NCBI RefSeq assembly: GCF_025244725.1
Contig: NZ_CP104203.1
Location: forward strand, 1,550,001 to 1,614,000
DNA: 64,000 bases
Direction of reading: 5' to 3'
From: Chryseobacterium oranimense
Lineage (GTDB): Bacteria > Bacteroidota > Bacteroidia > Flavobacteriales > Weeksellaceae
The notes beneath the pieces were generated by a model that was given only the letters and a program-made list of their open reading frames with translations, was not told the origin of the DNA and ran no database searches. The stretch's first letter is position 1; each line of letters begins with the position of its first letter. Both the position numbers and the translations under genes were made by a program. Shown here in pieces: positions 51,797-61,800 of the stretch.

Positions 51797-52450
51797 TTAT
51801 ATTTTGTGATGCGTATTGATAAGGTCGATCAGCTCGACAAGATTCTCAATTTTCAATTTATCAAAAATATTTTTCTTGATCGTACTTACGGTGTTTTGCT
51901 TGATATCCAGGCTATTTGCAATTTCCAGATTTCCGTGCCCTTCTGCATACATTTCTGCAATCTGCAGCTCTCTTTTCGTTAAACGGCTGAGAGGGTTAAT
52001 TAAATCCGGATTCTGAACCAGCTGCAACATTAAGTTCCGGGAAAGCGGAGAAAAATATTCACCTTTCTGTACAATATCTGAAATTGCCTGTCTTATTTCT
52101 GCCTCTTCACTTAATTTACTTACATATCCACTGGCTCCGGCTTTGATAAATTTAAGCACATGCAGTTCTTCTTCAAGGCCTGTGAAAACCAATATTTTAA
52201 TATCAGGATTGGCCATTTTCATCAGGGGTACAATATGCAGACTGTTCCCGTCTGGAAAATGAGCATCGATGACAGCTATTTCTACTCCGTTTGCTTTTAT
52301 CATCTCCACAATCTGCTGTGAAGATGAAGTTTGATAAATTTTAGAATTCGGAACAACCTCATCAATCAGGATCGCCATTCCCTGACGTACGATGCTATGA
52401 TCATCCGCTAAAAGAAATACAATCTCATTATTTTCATTTGGTTCTCCCAT
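51797..52450 (-). CDS. NarL/LuxR-type response regulator
   Basis: 217 residues. Receiver residues Asp16-Asp17 (LLADDHSIVRQG), phospho-acceptor Asp62 (AVIDAHFPDG), Lys in VSKLSE. The helix-turn-helix is LTKRELQIAEMYAEGHGNLEIANSLDIKQNTVSTIKKNIFDKL (about 160-203). It begins two bases after the stop of the kinase gene and is its evident partner. Output genes are unknown; the palindromes in the triplicated units downstream are possible binding sites, which is only a guess from proximity. Confidence 0.92.
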   Translation of the reverse strand: MGEPNENNEIVFLLADDHSIVRQGMAILIDEVVPNSKIYQTSSSQQIVEMIKANGVEIAVIDAHFPDGNSLHIVPLMKMANPDIKILVFTGLEEELHVLKFIKAGASGYVSKLSEEAEIRQAISDIVQKGEYFSPLSRNLMLQLVQNPDLINPLSRLTKRELQIAEMYAEGHGNLEIANSLDIKQNTVSTIKKNIFDKLKIENLVELIDLINTHHKI

Positions 52451-52452
52451 TG

Positions 52453-54195
52453 TTATTTACTTAAGTTTAAATTAATTCTGAATGTTACTTTTGTTCCTTT
52501 ATAGAGCTTGCTTGAAACTGAAATGTCCCCGTTGAAAAGCTCTATAATTTCTTTACATAAGTTCAATCCCAACCCTGCACCAAAATTATCTATCTTATCA
52601 GAAATCATGCCTTGATAATATGGTTCAAAGATTTTTTCAAGATCAGACTCGGAAATCCCTACCCCTGTATCGCTTATTGTAGTGATGAGAGAAATATTAT
52701 TTTCATCTATTTTCTCGGTATCCATGGTAAGATCAATCTGTCCGTTTTCCGTGAACTTGTTGGCATTTCCCAGAATATTCATAAATATCTGGTTAATTTT
52801 TATGTAGTCCGAATTAACAATCAGATTGTCAGGAATCCTGTCGGTGACCAGAAACTTATTATTTCTTGTTTCTATATAAGGCGTAATTGCTTTGACAATA
52901 GAAGTAATTTCGTCTTTAAGATTAAAAACTGTCTTGACAAGTTTTTTTTCTGCTTCCTGGTTTTTTGTGTACTCCAGAATCTGGGTAGACTGTATAAGCA
53001 GGGTGTTGTTTGTAAATTTTATTGATTTAAGGTAATCTTTTGTGGTTTCATCTGCTGTGGTCCTGTTGATTTTGTCAATAAAAATATTAACAATCTTCAG
53101 AGGTGACATCAGTTCGTGGCTTAGCATACCAAGAATTCTGTTTTTGAAGCTAAGGCTCTTTTTAATTTCCTTATTCGCTGCATTTAGCTTCATTTCATAA
53201 ATGAATGCAAGTCTCGTTAAATACATGATCAGGATGGATACTACAAACATCAGGATCATCAGTCCAAGTACAAGATAGGTTCTGATTCTGTTGTTATTAG
53301 AGCTTTGTTCATTATATTCTTTTTCCAGTTCAGATTTAAAATCCTTAATGGCTTTTTCGTACACATTGATCAGTCTGTTGCTGTAAACCAACAACTTAGT
53401 AAAATTACCATAAAACCTTATACTTTCCCGCTGGCTCTGAGCCATGGATTGCTGATTCTGAACGGTAGAGAGCTGTATTTTTTTGACTTCAGTAGTATAA
53501 TACCTATTCATGGATTTTGCCAGGCTATCCATCCTTAACTTTATTTTGGAAAGATTGGCCGGCTTTTTATTGGTCATGGTAATGACGGTACTTTCCTTCT
53601 GAACATCTACTTTACCTGATATCGCGTCTCTTAGACGTCCCATGAGCCCTTTCTTTTTGATGGTATCAGAATAGGTCTGCGTCTGTATATTCAGATCTTC
53701 AAAATTATCTTTATTCTTATAGCTTTCCAATTCAAACTGCTGATCCGGAACTGCTTGCACAGGTGGCTTCGAAGAGGTCTGGTATACGGAATCTATGATC
53801 GTTTTCAGCTTGACGATTTTTACAGTATCTTTTTTCTGCTGAGCCAGCCTGCTTTTTAATCCGGGATTTATGTCGCCATAATCGTTTATTTTTTCGAAAT
53901 TGTCATTAAGCTTTCTAAGGGACTGGAAATATAGCTTCAAATCTTTATCATCCTGGCTGATCATATATTTCTGAAGGTAATTCTGCGCATCCATGAAATC
54001 CTTTCTCGAGTTATCAGTCAATCCTCCCAATACCCTACTCTCCTCCAGCTGACTTTTAATAAACTTGAGTTTCTTTTCATTCACAAATTCATTATAAAAG
54101 AATATAGCTATAATAACCTGTATCAATAGTATACACACGATCAATGAGTAATGAACAATTTTCCTCAGTTTAAAATTTAAGAATTTATATTTCAT
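52453..54195 (-). CDS. Membrane sensor histidine kinase
   Basis: 580 residues. Helices at about 14-34 and 305-327 enclose a ~270-residue periplasmic, largely helical sensor region (four-helix type). Then the HisKA box with His360 (GMLSHELMSPLKI) and HATPase: N box NILGNANKFTE, G1 DTGVGIS, G2 GAGLGLNLCKEI. It phosphorylates the regulator encoded 2 bases downstream. The signal is unknown. The gene follows a 900-base AT-rich gap. Confidence 0.92.
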   Translation of the reverse strand: MKYKFLNFKLRKIVHYSLIVCILLIQVIIAIFFYNEFVNEKKLKFIKSQLEESRVLGGLTDNSRKDFMDAQNYLQKYMISQDDKDLKLYFQSLRKLNDNFEKINDYGDINPGLKSRLAQQKKDTVKIVKLKTIIDSVYQTSSKPPVQAVPDQQFELESYKNKDNFEDLNIQTQTYSDTIKKKGLMGRLRDAISGKVDVQKESTVITMTNKKPANLSKIKLRMDSLAKSMNRYYTTEVKKIQLSTVQNQQSMAQSQRESIRFYGNFTKLLVYSNRLINVYEKAIKDFKSELEKEYNEQSSNNNRIRTYLVLGLMILMFVVSILIMYLTRLAFIYEMKLNAANKEIKKSLSFKNRILGMLSHELMSPLKIVNIFIDKINRTTADETTKDYLKSIKFTNNTLLIQSTQILEYTKNQEAEKKLVKTVFNLKDEITSIVKAITPYIETRNNKFLVTDRIPDNLIVNSDYIKINQIFMNILGNANKFTENGQIDLTMDTEKIDENNISLITTISDTGVGISESDLEKIFEPYYQGMISDKIDNFGAGLGLNLCKEIIELFNGDISVSSKLYKGTKVTFRINLNLSK

Positions 54196-55047
54196 ATCTG
54201 CTTCTCAGCTAATTTAATTTTCTGATTATTTAAGTTTTCCGGGTATTAGTTTTTTAACGGTACAATAGTATTCCAAAGTCTTAACCATTATAGCGTTTTA
54301 TTTTGTTACAAAGTTAAAGTAATTTTTGTCTATTTATATTAGTAAAATATATGCTGAATACAGGAATTCTTTTACTTAAAATTACAAAAAAATAACAAAA
54401 CTTCGGGATTCTATTCAGTATAAGTATATTTTTCTATCCAAACATAGATATTGAAAATAATAATTGTTAGTTTTTCCTAAGTTCATAATTTCCTTTTAAT
54501 AAAAAAAAATACCATTTTTTCCTGTATACTGAAGTTAAACCAGGCTTTACCGAATTCTGAAACAAAAAACCATCACACTTTAAAAGCCTGAAAATACATC
54601 AATTACGTTTATTTCACACTTATTTTTTTGTATAAATACCACATAACTGTGTATAGCATTCAAATAAATTCAACATTTTGAGAATTAATACTTTTAACAC
54701 ATATTGACGCAAAATTCAATTATTGAACATTAATCATACACATAATGTATTATTTATTAAATATAACATAAAATTATATAATAATATATAAAAACATTAA
54801 AAAAAACACCTACAAACCATTTATTATGATATATACTTCTATCAGACATTATTTTCACCGACTCTTCTGGCACCTGAGCTTGCTGCCGGAGGAGGAGCAA
54901 AATACTTCATGGATTCCAATACACTCTACAAAATCTATGGGCAGATCAAATGTGACCTGCCCATAGACATCAATAACTTTTACATAACCAGACCAGACAG
55001 TAGGAATGAATTATCCTGATGATCATGATTTCTTGTTTAAAAAATGA
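54196..55047. other. AT-rich gap with an ATG-less open stretch
   Basis: Very AT-rich to 54820. A 72-codon open frame at 54801-55019 without early start codon contains protein-like text (APELAAGGGAKYFMDSNTLYKIYG, then CDLPIDINNFYITRPDSR); a short Met start at 54894 would give about 41 residues. It may be a gene remnant. No family recognised. The promoter of the kinase operon should lie near 54200-54350 but no clear box was found. Confidence 0.35.
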
Positions 55048-55086
55048 AATGGATAATGGAATTTATTAAAAATCGCATTATCCATT
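55048..55086 (-). terminator. Terminator of the SDR gene
   Basis: AATGGATAATG and CATTATCCATT are perfect complements 17 bases apart; on the minus strand the stem is followed by a T-rich run. Confidence 0.65.
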
Positions 55087-55117
55087 CTCTGGTTATGTAC
55101 TTTTTTAAATGATCAGT

Positions 55118-55873
55118 TTACCTTGTAGTATATCCTCCGTTGGCAAAAATAGTCTGCCCGGTGATCCACCATCCGTCAGTGACCAAAAATTCCACTAAAG
55201 GCGCAATATCCTTAATATCAGTAAGCCCGCCTAATGCCGATGCAGATTTATGATAAGCTACAGCATCCGGAGTTTCCTGACCGTAAAAGAAAGGGGTATC
55301 CATAGGTCCCGGAGCCACAGCTGTCACAGAAATCCCCCTGTCACCGAACTCTTTGGAAGCAGCTCTTGTAAAGTGCTCTACCGGCGCCTTAGCCCCTGCA
55401 TAAGTTGAATACAATCCTGTATATGCAGCCAGTAAAGAAGTAACAATAGTACAAATCTTACCGTGGTCATTCACTTTTTTGCCGGCTTCCTGAAGGAAAA
55501 AATAGGCAGATTTTGAATTAATCCCGAACATGGTATCATATTCAGCTTCAGTGGTTTCAACGAATGGTTTTTTCAGCACCATACCCACAGTATTAATGGC
55601 AATATCAATACCTCCGAAAGTTTTTACAGCCTCATCAAAAAACTTTGTAATGTTTTCTACTTTAGTAAGGTCTCCCTGAAACAGGAATGCTTCAGCACCC
55701 AAAGCCTTTACCTCAGCCAAAGTTTTTTCGCTTTCCTCTTTTGAACTTTCACTGTTGTAATGAATGGCAAGCTTTGCTCCTTTCGCTGCAAAATCCCTGC
55801 TCAACAATCCTCCGAGGTTTTTCCCGCCTCCCGCTATAAGTACTACTTTTCCGTTTAAATCATTTTTTGACAT
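55118..55873 (-). CDS. SDR family oxidoreductase
   Basis: 251 residues, classical short-chain dehydrogenase. Cofactor loop AGGGKNLGG (14-22), NTVG for the NNAG motif (94-97), catalytic Tyr158 and Lys162 (YAGAK), Ser146 region TIVTSLL. The Asn94-Thr-Val-Gly variant and the loose glycine loop resemble fabG-like members of Bacteroidota. Substrate unknown. It is transcribed away from a small group of VOC, DHFR-like and hydrolase genes on the same strand, with a 309-base gap. Confidence 0.88.
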   Translation of the reverse strand: MSKNDLNGKVVLIAGGGKNLGGLLSRDFAAKGAKLAIHYNSESSKEESEKTLAEVKALGAEAFLFQGDLTKVENITKFFDEAVKTFGGIDIAINTVGMVLKKPFVETTEAEYDTMFGINSKSAYFFLQEAGKKVNDHGKICTIVTSLLAAYTGLYSTYAGAKAPVEHFTRAASKEFGDRGISVTAVAPGPMDTPFFYGQETPDAVAYHKSASALGGLTDIKDIAPLVEFLVTDGWWITGQTIFANGGYTTR

Positions 55874-56182
55874 GAGAATGTTTTTTTAATTGTTTTAATA
55901 GCACAAATATGGGGACTAAGTAATTTCAAATCATGGTGAACCTTTCGGAAGTTGTACAGAATTCCGAAATTCTTTTGTTTTATTTAATGGCCGAACTATC
56001 TTTTAACCAATCAAATAACAAGCCCAGCCAGCTTAATTTTAATAATTACATTTTCAGCTCACTGAATAAACATTTCAGGCAGTAATTTCAATTTTTCGGA
56101 CATTTAAAAATAAAAAATGCTGAAAAATAATATTTTGCAGCATCTTATGTTAATTTGATTGATCTCTCTATAACAGACCAAT

Positions 56183-56548
56183 TTATATTTGCTGTAAATT
56201 AAAAACCGTTCCTGCCGGATCAGTAATCCAGTGCATATTTTCAGGAAGCTCTTCAATTTCGTCACATGTCTCCACACCGTTGGATTGCAAATACCTTGTT
56301 GCTTCTTCCACATTGGAAACAGTAAGCTGCAACCAGGTCTCCGAATGGGTATAATTGTCCACACAGTCCAGCCATATAATATTGTTCCCGAATTTCACTT
56401 CATGTGTTCTCGAAACCGTAGGATTGACAATCGGTTTTTCTTCAACCTCCAGCTTCAGGATATCTCTGTAAAAAGCAACTGTTTTTTCATATTTATTTTT
56501 TGGAATTTTTATAGCGATATTAATTCCTGCTTCAAATTTTGTATCCAT
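56183..56548 (-). CDS. VOC (glyoxalase-like) family protein
   Basis: 121 residues of paired beta-alpha-beta-beta-beta modules: NIAIKIPKNKYEKTVAFYRDILKLEV at the start and WLQLTVSNVEEATRYLQSNGVE then GTVFNLQQI at the end. Metal ligands are not obvious, so antibiotic-binding or scaffold function is as likely as glyoxalase activity. Follows the DHFR-like gene by 50 bases. Confidence 0.8.
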   Translation of the reverse strand: MDTKFEAGINIAIKIPKNKYEKTVAFYRDILKLEVEEKPIVNPTVSRTHEVKFGNNIIWLDCVDNYTHSETWLQLTVSNVEEATRYLQSNGVETCDEIEELPENMHWITDPAGTVFNLQQI

Positions 56549-56598
56549 CTTTATAATTTTCGAATGTGTAAAATACCTGTTCTGATCAATAAAATCTT

Positions 56599-57192
56599 TT
56601 ACAGCTCAATATCACCTGTTATAATCTCACCGGAACGTTTATAATTGGCTATGATAACTCCCTTTGAGGTCACATGGCTTTCTGTTAAGATAAAGGCGGC
56701 CGGAAGAGCATTATTGTCAATCCATTTTTTTCCTTCACCAAGGATCAAAGGGTAAATTTTAAGCCGGATTTCATCCACAAGATCATGTTTCAACAACAGA
56801 TGAACAAGCTCACTGCTGCCCCAGACCTGAATATCAGTACCTTCAGATTGCTTAAGCTTCTGTATATCCTCCGCGCTTTTGAGAAAAACAGTATTTTTCC
56901 AATCTGATTTTTCCATGGTTTGGGACAGCACATATTTGGTCCCTTCATTGACGGCAGGCCAAAAATCAGCATGATGCGGCCAGTAGGAAGCAAAAATGTC
57001 AAATGTTTTCCGGCCCAGAAGATAATCAGCAGGTTTCATTTCTTCCTGCATGATCTGACCAAAAATTTCATCCCCATACGACACTGTCCAGCCTCCGTAT
57101 TTAAAGTCACCGGATGTATCTTCTTCAGGACCGCCCGGTGCCTGCATAACGCCATCCATTGTAATCATTGATAGAACGGTTATTTTTCTCAT
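56599..57192 (-). CDS. Dihydrofolate reductase family protein (RibD C-terminal type)
   Basis: 197 residues: VLSMITMDGVMQAPGGPEED (start), DYLLGRKTFDIFASYWPHH, VLSQTMEKSDWKNTVFL, IQVWGSSELVHLLLKHDLVDEIRLKIYPLILGEGKKW. This is the YwjB/RibD_C group of putative NADPH reductases, not the housekeeping DHFR. Substrate unknown. It sits between an alpha/beta hydrolase gene and a VOC gene. Confidence 0.85.
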   Translation of the reverse strand: MRKITVLSMITMDGVMQAPGGPEEDTSGDFKYGGWTVSYGDEIFGQIMQEEMKPADYLLGRKTFDIFASYWPHHADFWPAVNEGTKYVLSQTMEKSDWKNTVFLKSAEDIQKLKQSEGTDIQVWGSSELVHLLLKHDLVDEIRLKIYPLILGEGKKWIDNNALPAAFILTESHVTSKGVIIANYKRSGEIITGDIEL

Positions 57193-57249
57193 ATTCTTCT
57201 ATTTTGTATTGATTAATAATAAAGTTGCAATCTTAGATAATGCATGTAA

Positions 57250-58125
57250 TTACTTCAAAAAATTGTTTAAGTAGTTAAGGATCGTGTCGGTTTGCATCAT
57301 CAGACTGACATGGCTCTGTCCCGGAACAATAGCCAGCTGAGACTTCGGCATAGGGGCCAGATCGGCAGAAATACCGCCTCCCAGTAATTTGTAGGTTTTT
57401 GCCAGCTCCGCTTTATCAAGTCCGTCATTGTCCCCGGATATGATGAGGACGGGTGCGGAGATTTTAGAAATATTGGAATCCCCAAAATCAAACGGCTGTC
57501 CGGCAGCGGCAATCATCTGCTCCAAAAATGGGGTCCATTTTGTTTTATCAGGTGCCACTGCATCGTAGGCAGTGTGCATTGGACTATTCGTAAAAAGCTC
57601 CGGCTTCATCGATTTAAAAGCACTGCTTACCTGCGGTATCCACCCTGCACTTTTATAGGCTGCCGAAATAATCACCAGCTTATTTAATTTTCCGGGGTTC
57701 TGTATGGCAAACTGGTAAGCTATTGCTCCGCCAAAGCTGTACCCTACTATATCTGCCTTATCAATTTTCAGATAATCCATTACTGCTGCCACATCACCGG
57801 CTAAAGCGGCATGTGATAATTTTCTTTCTGAAAACGGTGTGTGGCCGTGGCCCTGCAGTTCGACGGCAATTACTTTCCTGTTCTTTGACAGTTCAGGGAT
57901 CAGCTGCCCCCAATTGGTATCGATGGTCATAAAAGCTCCGTGCAGCAATATAATGGGCTTGCCTTCACCATACACTTCATAATACATTTTAATTCCGTTA
58001 ACAGGTGCATAACCGCTTTCCGAAGGCTTTACTTTTTGTCCGTAAACTTGTTGTGATCCTATAAGCATAATGATTACCATCATCAGAAGCTTAAAAAAAG
58101 GGTTGGATTTTAATACATTTTCCAT
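57250..58125 (-). CDS. Secreted alpha/beta hydrolase
   Basis: 291 residues with a signal peptide of about 30 residues (ends QVYGQ). Catalytic Ser130 in VGYSFGGA, oxyanion motif LLHGAFM, Asp in ISGDNDGLDKAE (about 231), His in GQSHVSLM (about 271). Close to small haloperoxidase/proline-iminopeptidase-like hydrolases; substrate unknown. First gene of the minus-strand group ending with the VOC gene. Confidence 0.87.
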   Translation of the reverse strand: MENVLKSNPFFKLLMMVIIMLIGSQQVYGQKVKPSESGYAPVNGIKMYYEVYGEGKPIILLHGAFMTIDTNWGQLIPELSKNRKVIAVELQGHGHTPFSERKLSHAALAGDVAAVMDYLKIDKADIVGYSFGGAIAYQFAIQNPGKLNKLVIISAAYKSAGWIPQVSSAFKSMKPELFTNSPMHTAYDAVAPDKTKWTPFLEQMIAAAGQPFDFGDSNISKISAPVLIISGDNDGLDKAELAKTYKLLGGGISADLAPMPKSQLAIVPGQSHVSLMMQTDTILNYLNNFLK

Positions 58126-58322
58126 ATTGTTTTGGATTTAGATTAATTGAAAAACTTTTAATCAAATTTAGCCAGCAATTGCGAAAGGTAACTTGCCACA
58201 GGACAAGATTTTCACAGTAAAATTTCAGGGAGGACAGACTAACTCAAGTTAATATTTTTTAGAATAATTCATGCTGATTGACCAAAATTTATTAATTTCG
58301 GAGAGAACTAAACTCTATTATT

Positions 58323-58466
58323 ATGAAAAATTTAAAAAAAATCAACAGACAGGAAATGAAAGCAATTAAAGGCGGGATCAACTGTACAGGCGGCCAATTA
58401 TGCTTAATCAACGGAAAATGGGAATGCAGACCATACGATGGATGTGGCGGCGGAAACCAACCTTAA
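58323..58466 (+). CDS. Cys-rich double-glycine-leader peptide 1 (bacteriocin-like precursor)
   Basis: 47 residues: leader MKNLKKINRQEMKAIKGG with Gly17-Gly18, then a core with Cys at 21, 27, 35 and 41. The charged leader with Leu4, Ile7, Met12, Ile15 in alternation is the pattern recognised by peptidase-C39 transporters and used for Bacteroidota natural-product precursors. Core is Gly-rich (GGQLC, CGGGNQP). Exporter genes are not in the window. Paired with a second peptide 30 bases downstream; together they form a short operon. Confidence 0.8.
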   Translation: MKNLKKINRQEMKAIKGGINCTGGQLCLINGKWECRPYDGCGGGNQP

Positions 58467-58496
58467 ATTTTAAAATTTAACCCAATTACAATTATT

Positions 58497-58640
58497 ATGA
58501 AAAATTTTAAGAAAATTTCAAGAGATCAGTTGAAGAGCATCAATGGTGGTGCCAGCTGCTCTGAAGCATGCTGCCCACCTCCGGGAATTAAAAGATGCCC
58601 TTGGGTAGTCTGCGTAGCCCCGTGTGATATATTAATTTAA
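58497..58640 (+). CDS. Cys-rich double-glycine-leader peptide 2 (bacteriocin-like precursor)
   Basis: 47 residues: leader MKNFKKISRDQLKSINGG parallels that of the preceding gene position by position; the core has six Cys (21, 25, 26, 34, 39, 43) with CCPPPG and CPWVVC. Even Cys numbers in both cores suggest disulfide or thioether cross-links. The cores are unrelated except for Cys21, so the pair shares a leader but not a product. Terminator at 58651. Confidence 0.82.
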   Translation: MKNFKKISRDQLKSINGGASCSEACCPPPGIKRCPWVVCVAPCDILI

Positions 58641-58650
58641 AATAACAATA

Positions 58651-58672
58651 ACCTTAGATTTTAATCTAAGGT
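58651..58672 (+). terminator. Terminator of the peptide pair
   Basis: ACCTTAGATT and AATCTAAGGT pair with a tiny loop, followed by seven T. Confidence 0.85.
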
Positions 58673-58827
58673 TTTTTTATGGAAAGTACTAAAACAACGA
58701 ATGAGTAGCGCGGCAAAAAGGAACATTACGCTAAGTTTAACAACTTTCTATCAACAATAATGACTTTTATTAAAAAAATTTACAATAAAAAAATCTCTCC
58801 GGGCATTTAATATTATGCATTCCGCAA

Positions 58828-58835
58828 TATCTTTG
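58828..58835 (+). promoter_or_regulatory. -7 box of the propeller kinase operon
   Basis: TATCTTTG fits TAnnTTTG and ends 23 bases before the GTG start. Confidence 0.55.
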
Positions 58836-58858
58836 CAGCAAGACTAATCATACGATCT

Positions 58859-61800
58859 GTGCAAAAGTATATTTCCTCCGTTTTTCTTTTTATTTTTTCT
58901 ATTATTTTCAGCCAGCAATATAACATCAGGTTATATAATACCGACAACGGCCTTCCGCAAAACAGCGTAAAAGATATTATAAAAGACCGGTACGGTTTTA
59001 TATGGCTAACGACTGAAAACGGAATTGTAAGGTATGACGGAATTAAATTCCTGGTTTACAAGAATCTTCCATTAAACAGCCAGCGGTTTATGTATTTCTA
59101 CGGTCATCCTGAAAAAGACAGCATTTATACTACAGCTGATTATGGAAGAACTGTACTCATCAGTCAAAAGTATCCCAAGGCAATAAACTTATTGAAAAAA
59201 AATTCGAATTTTATATTCAAAGATAAACTGAATTACTTTTTATACTGCTCCAATTACACTTATACTACATCTCCGGGCGTAAATCTTTATTTTCATCTTA
59301 AAGAAGGCACTTATTTTATAAAAGAAAATTCTGTACAGTACATTGATGCCGCTACTAAAAAAGAAGAAAACCTGAACATCAGAGCATTCTATAAAAACAC
59401 TGCCAGAATTTTTGTCAACAATAAATCTGTATTCTTTATTGATTACCAATCTAAAAGCATCCGGAAAATTGAAAAAGGAAAAATCACTGATGAATATAGT
59501 GAACCGTTACTTACGGACCTCCGCAGTAAAATTTACTGGAGCCGGATTAACAACCAGGTTTTCATAGTCAATAAGAATACCATTTACATGTGCCATTACG
59601 ATGGAAACGGCTTCAGGACATCGAAACTTGTGGAGCTTGAAGATTTGACTAAAAATATCATCAGCATGTATTATGACAAAACTTATAAGAAGCTCTATCT
59701 CGGCAGCAGTACCAACGGTTTGCAGGTGATTAGTTTTCCTGATTTTGTCAGCATCCGGAGACCACCTTCAAAACCTGAATCTGTTTTTTACAACACACTG
59801 CCTTACAGTGACTCATCAGTCATTAACACTTTCGGAGAAGTTTATGATCATAACGGGCTTTTAGAAGACAAAAAGTTTAAAGGCATCACCCCTTTTTTCA
59901 TGGCCTATGACGAGAAAGGAAACATCGTTACCCGTAGAGCAAATGAGCTGATGATCTACCAGAAAAAAAATTCTTACAAGGAAATTATTTCCAAAAAGAA
60001 ATTTATTTTAGTAGACTTCTTTACCGATGCCCACAGATATTATGCTTTGGAAATACATCTGAAAAAAGACGGTACGCCCGGTTACAACGGAACTCTTCTG
60101 ATATATGAAGGACTGTCTTTTAAAACGGTGAAAAAAAAGTTTTTCTTACGTAACGAACCTGTTAAAGCCCTGAAATTTGATGAAGAACACATGCTGGTTG
60201 GAACTACAAAAGAACTGTTTAAAATATCGCTAAAAACCAATAAAATACTTCGTATAAATTCCTGCAATGAATTATCCATCCGCAATATTATAAAATCAAA
60301 AGACGGTAATTTCTGGATAACCACTTTAGGAAAAGGATTTTATCTGCTGAAAAACAACCGCCTGATCAGAATGCCGTATGATGCTAACAACAATATTTCT
60401 TCTTCCCATACTCTTTTGGAAGATGCATCCGGGATTTTCTGGATTCCTACCAACAACGGACTTTACAAGGTTCCGGAAAGCCAACTGCTCCGGTATGTTC
60501 AGGATAGAAAACTCAAGGTCAATTATTACAGGTTCTCAAAAGAATCAGGTTTTAATACCAATGAATTCAATGGAGGCGGTAATAACTGCGGCAACAGATT
60601 AAAAAACGGTGAATTTGTATTCCCTTCCTTAGACGGCCTGGTTTTCTTTAATCCGGCAAAAGTAAAAAGCTATTATCCCAGTGATATTTATGTAGAAAGA
60701 GCTGTCATAGATAATAAAGAGCAGTATTTCAAAAAGACACTCAATTTAAAGCCGGAAGCCAACCGTATTGATATTTTCATTGATGTTCCCTATTATTCAG
60801 CCCCCGACAATCTCCTTATAGAGGCAAAGCTGAACGGAACTCCCAGTACCAGCTGGGAACCTGTAGGAAGAGACGGAAAATTTTCCATTTCAAATCTTTC
60901 CTATGGAAATCATTCTTTTGTAGTAAGAATGCTGATTTCCGACAAGGGAGAATACATTTACAGAAAAATAAACATCATTATTCCGCCGTATTTTTATCAG
61001 ACTGTATGGTTCAAAATATTTCTGTCGTCCCTTATACTGCTCTTTTTGTACGTTCTGGTAAAGTGGAGACTGCATATTCTGAAAAAGAAAAACCATGAAC
61101 TGGAAGAGATCATCAACTCCCGTACAAAAAGCCTTTCTGATACTGTTGAAAAGCTTGAAATCACCAAAATAAAGCTTCATAAAGAAATTGAGCAGCAAAA
61201 GAAACTTATCGGGACTATTACCCACGATATCACAACACCTGTAAAATTTATTGCCCTCACAGCAAAAGAGGCTCTGAATCAAAATGAACTAAGCAGCCAG
61301 CAGAGTGGAAAAATCCTGAGCTCTATATACAAATCTTCAGATCAGCTGTACAATTTTACCATTACCTTAAAAGAATATGCGGACATCTATACACACCACC
61401 GTTCCGACAAAACAGAACTCTATTCCTTATATAAGCTGATAGAAGAAAAAAGAGTTCTTTTTAATGCCATAGCAGAAAACCACCATACTGTTATTATCAA
61501 CAATGTAGACAAAACGTTATTGGTATGGATCAGCAAAAATATATTGTCTGCCATTGTTCACAACCTGCTGGACAATTCTGTAAAGTTCACCAAAAACGGT
61601 ACAATAACGATAGAAAGCAGTACAGAGAGAGATATCATCACCCTGTTGATAAGGGATACCGGCATTGGAATGGATGAAAAGAAAATAGAATATTATACAA
61701 AGCTTCAGGATAATATTGAAAACGAAAAGTTACTACTGCAAAAATACGGAATGGGTCTTCACCTCGTCCTGCAGCTGCTTCAGATGATTGAAGGTAGAAT

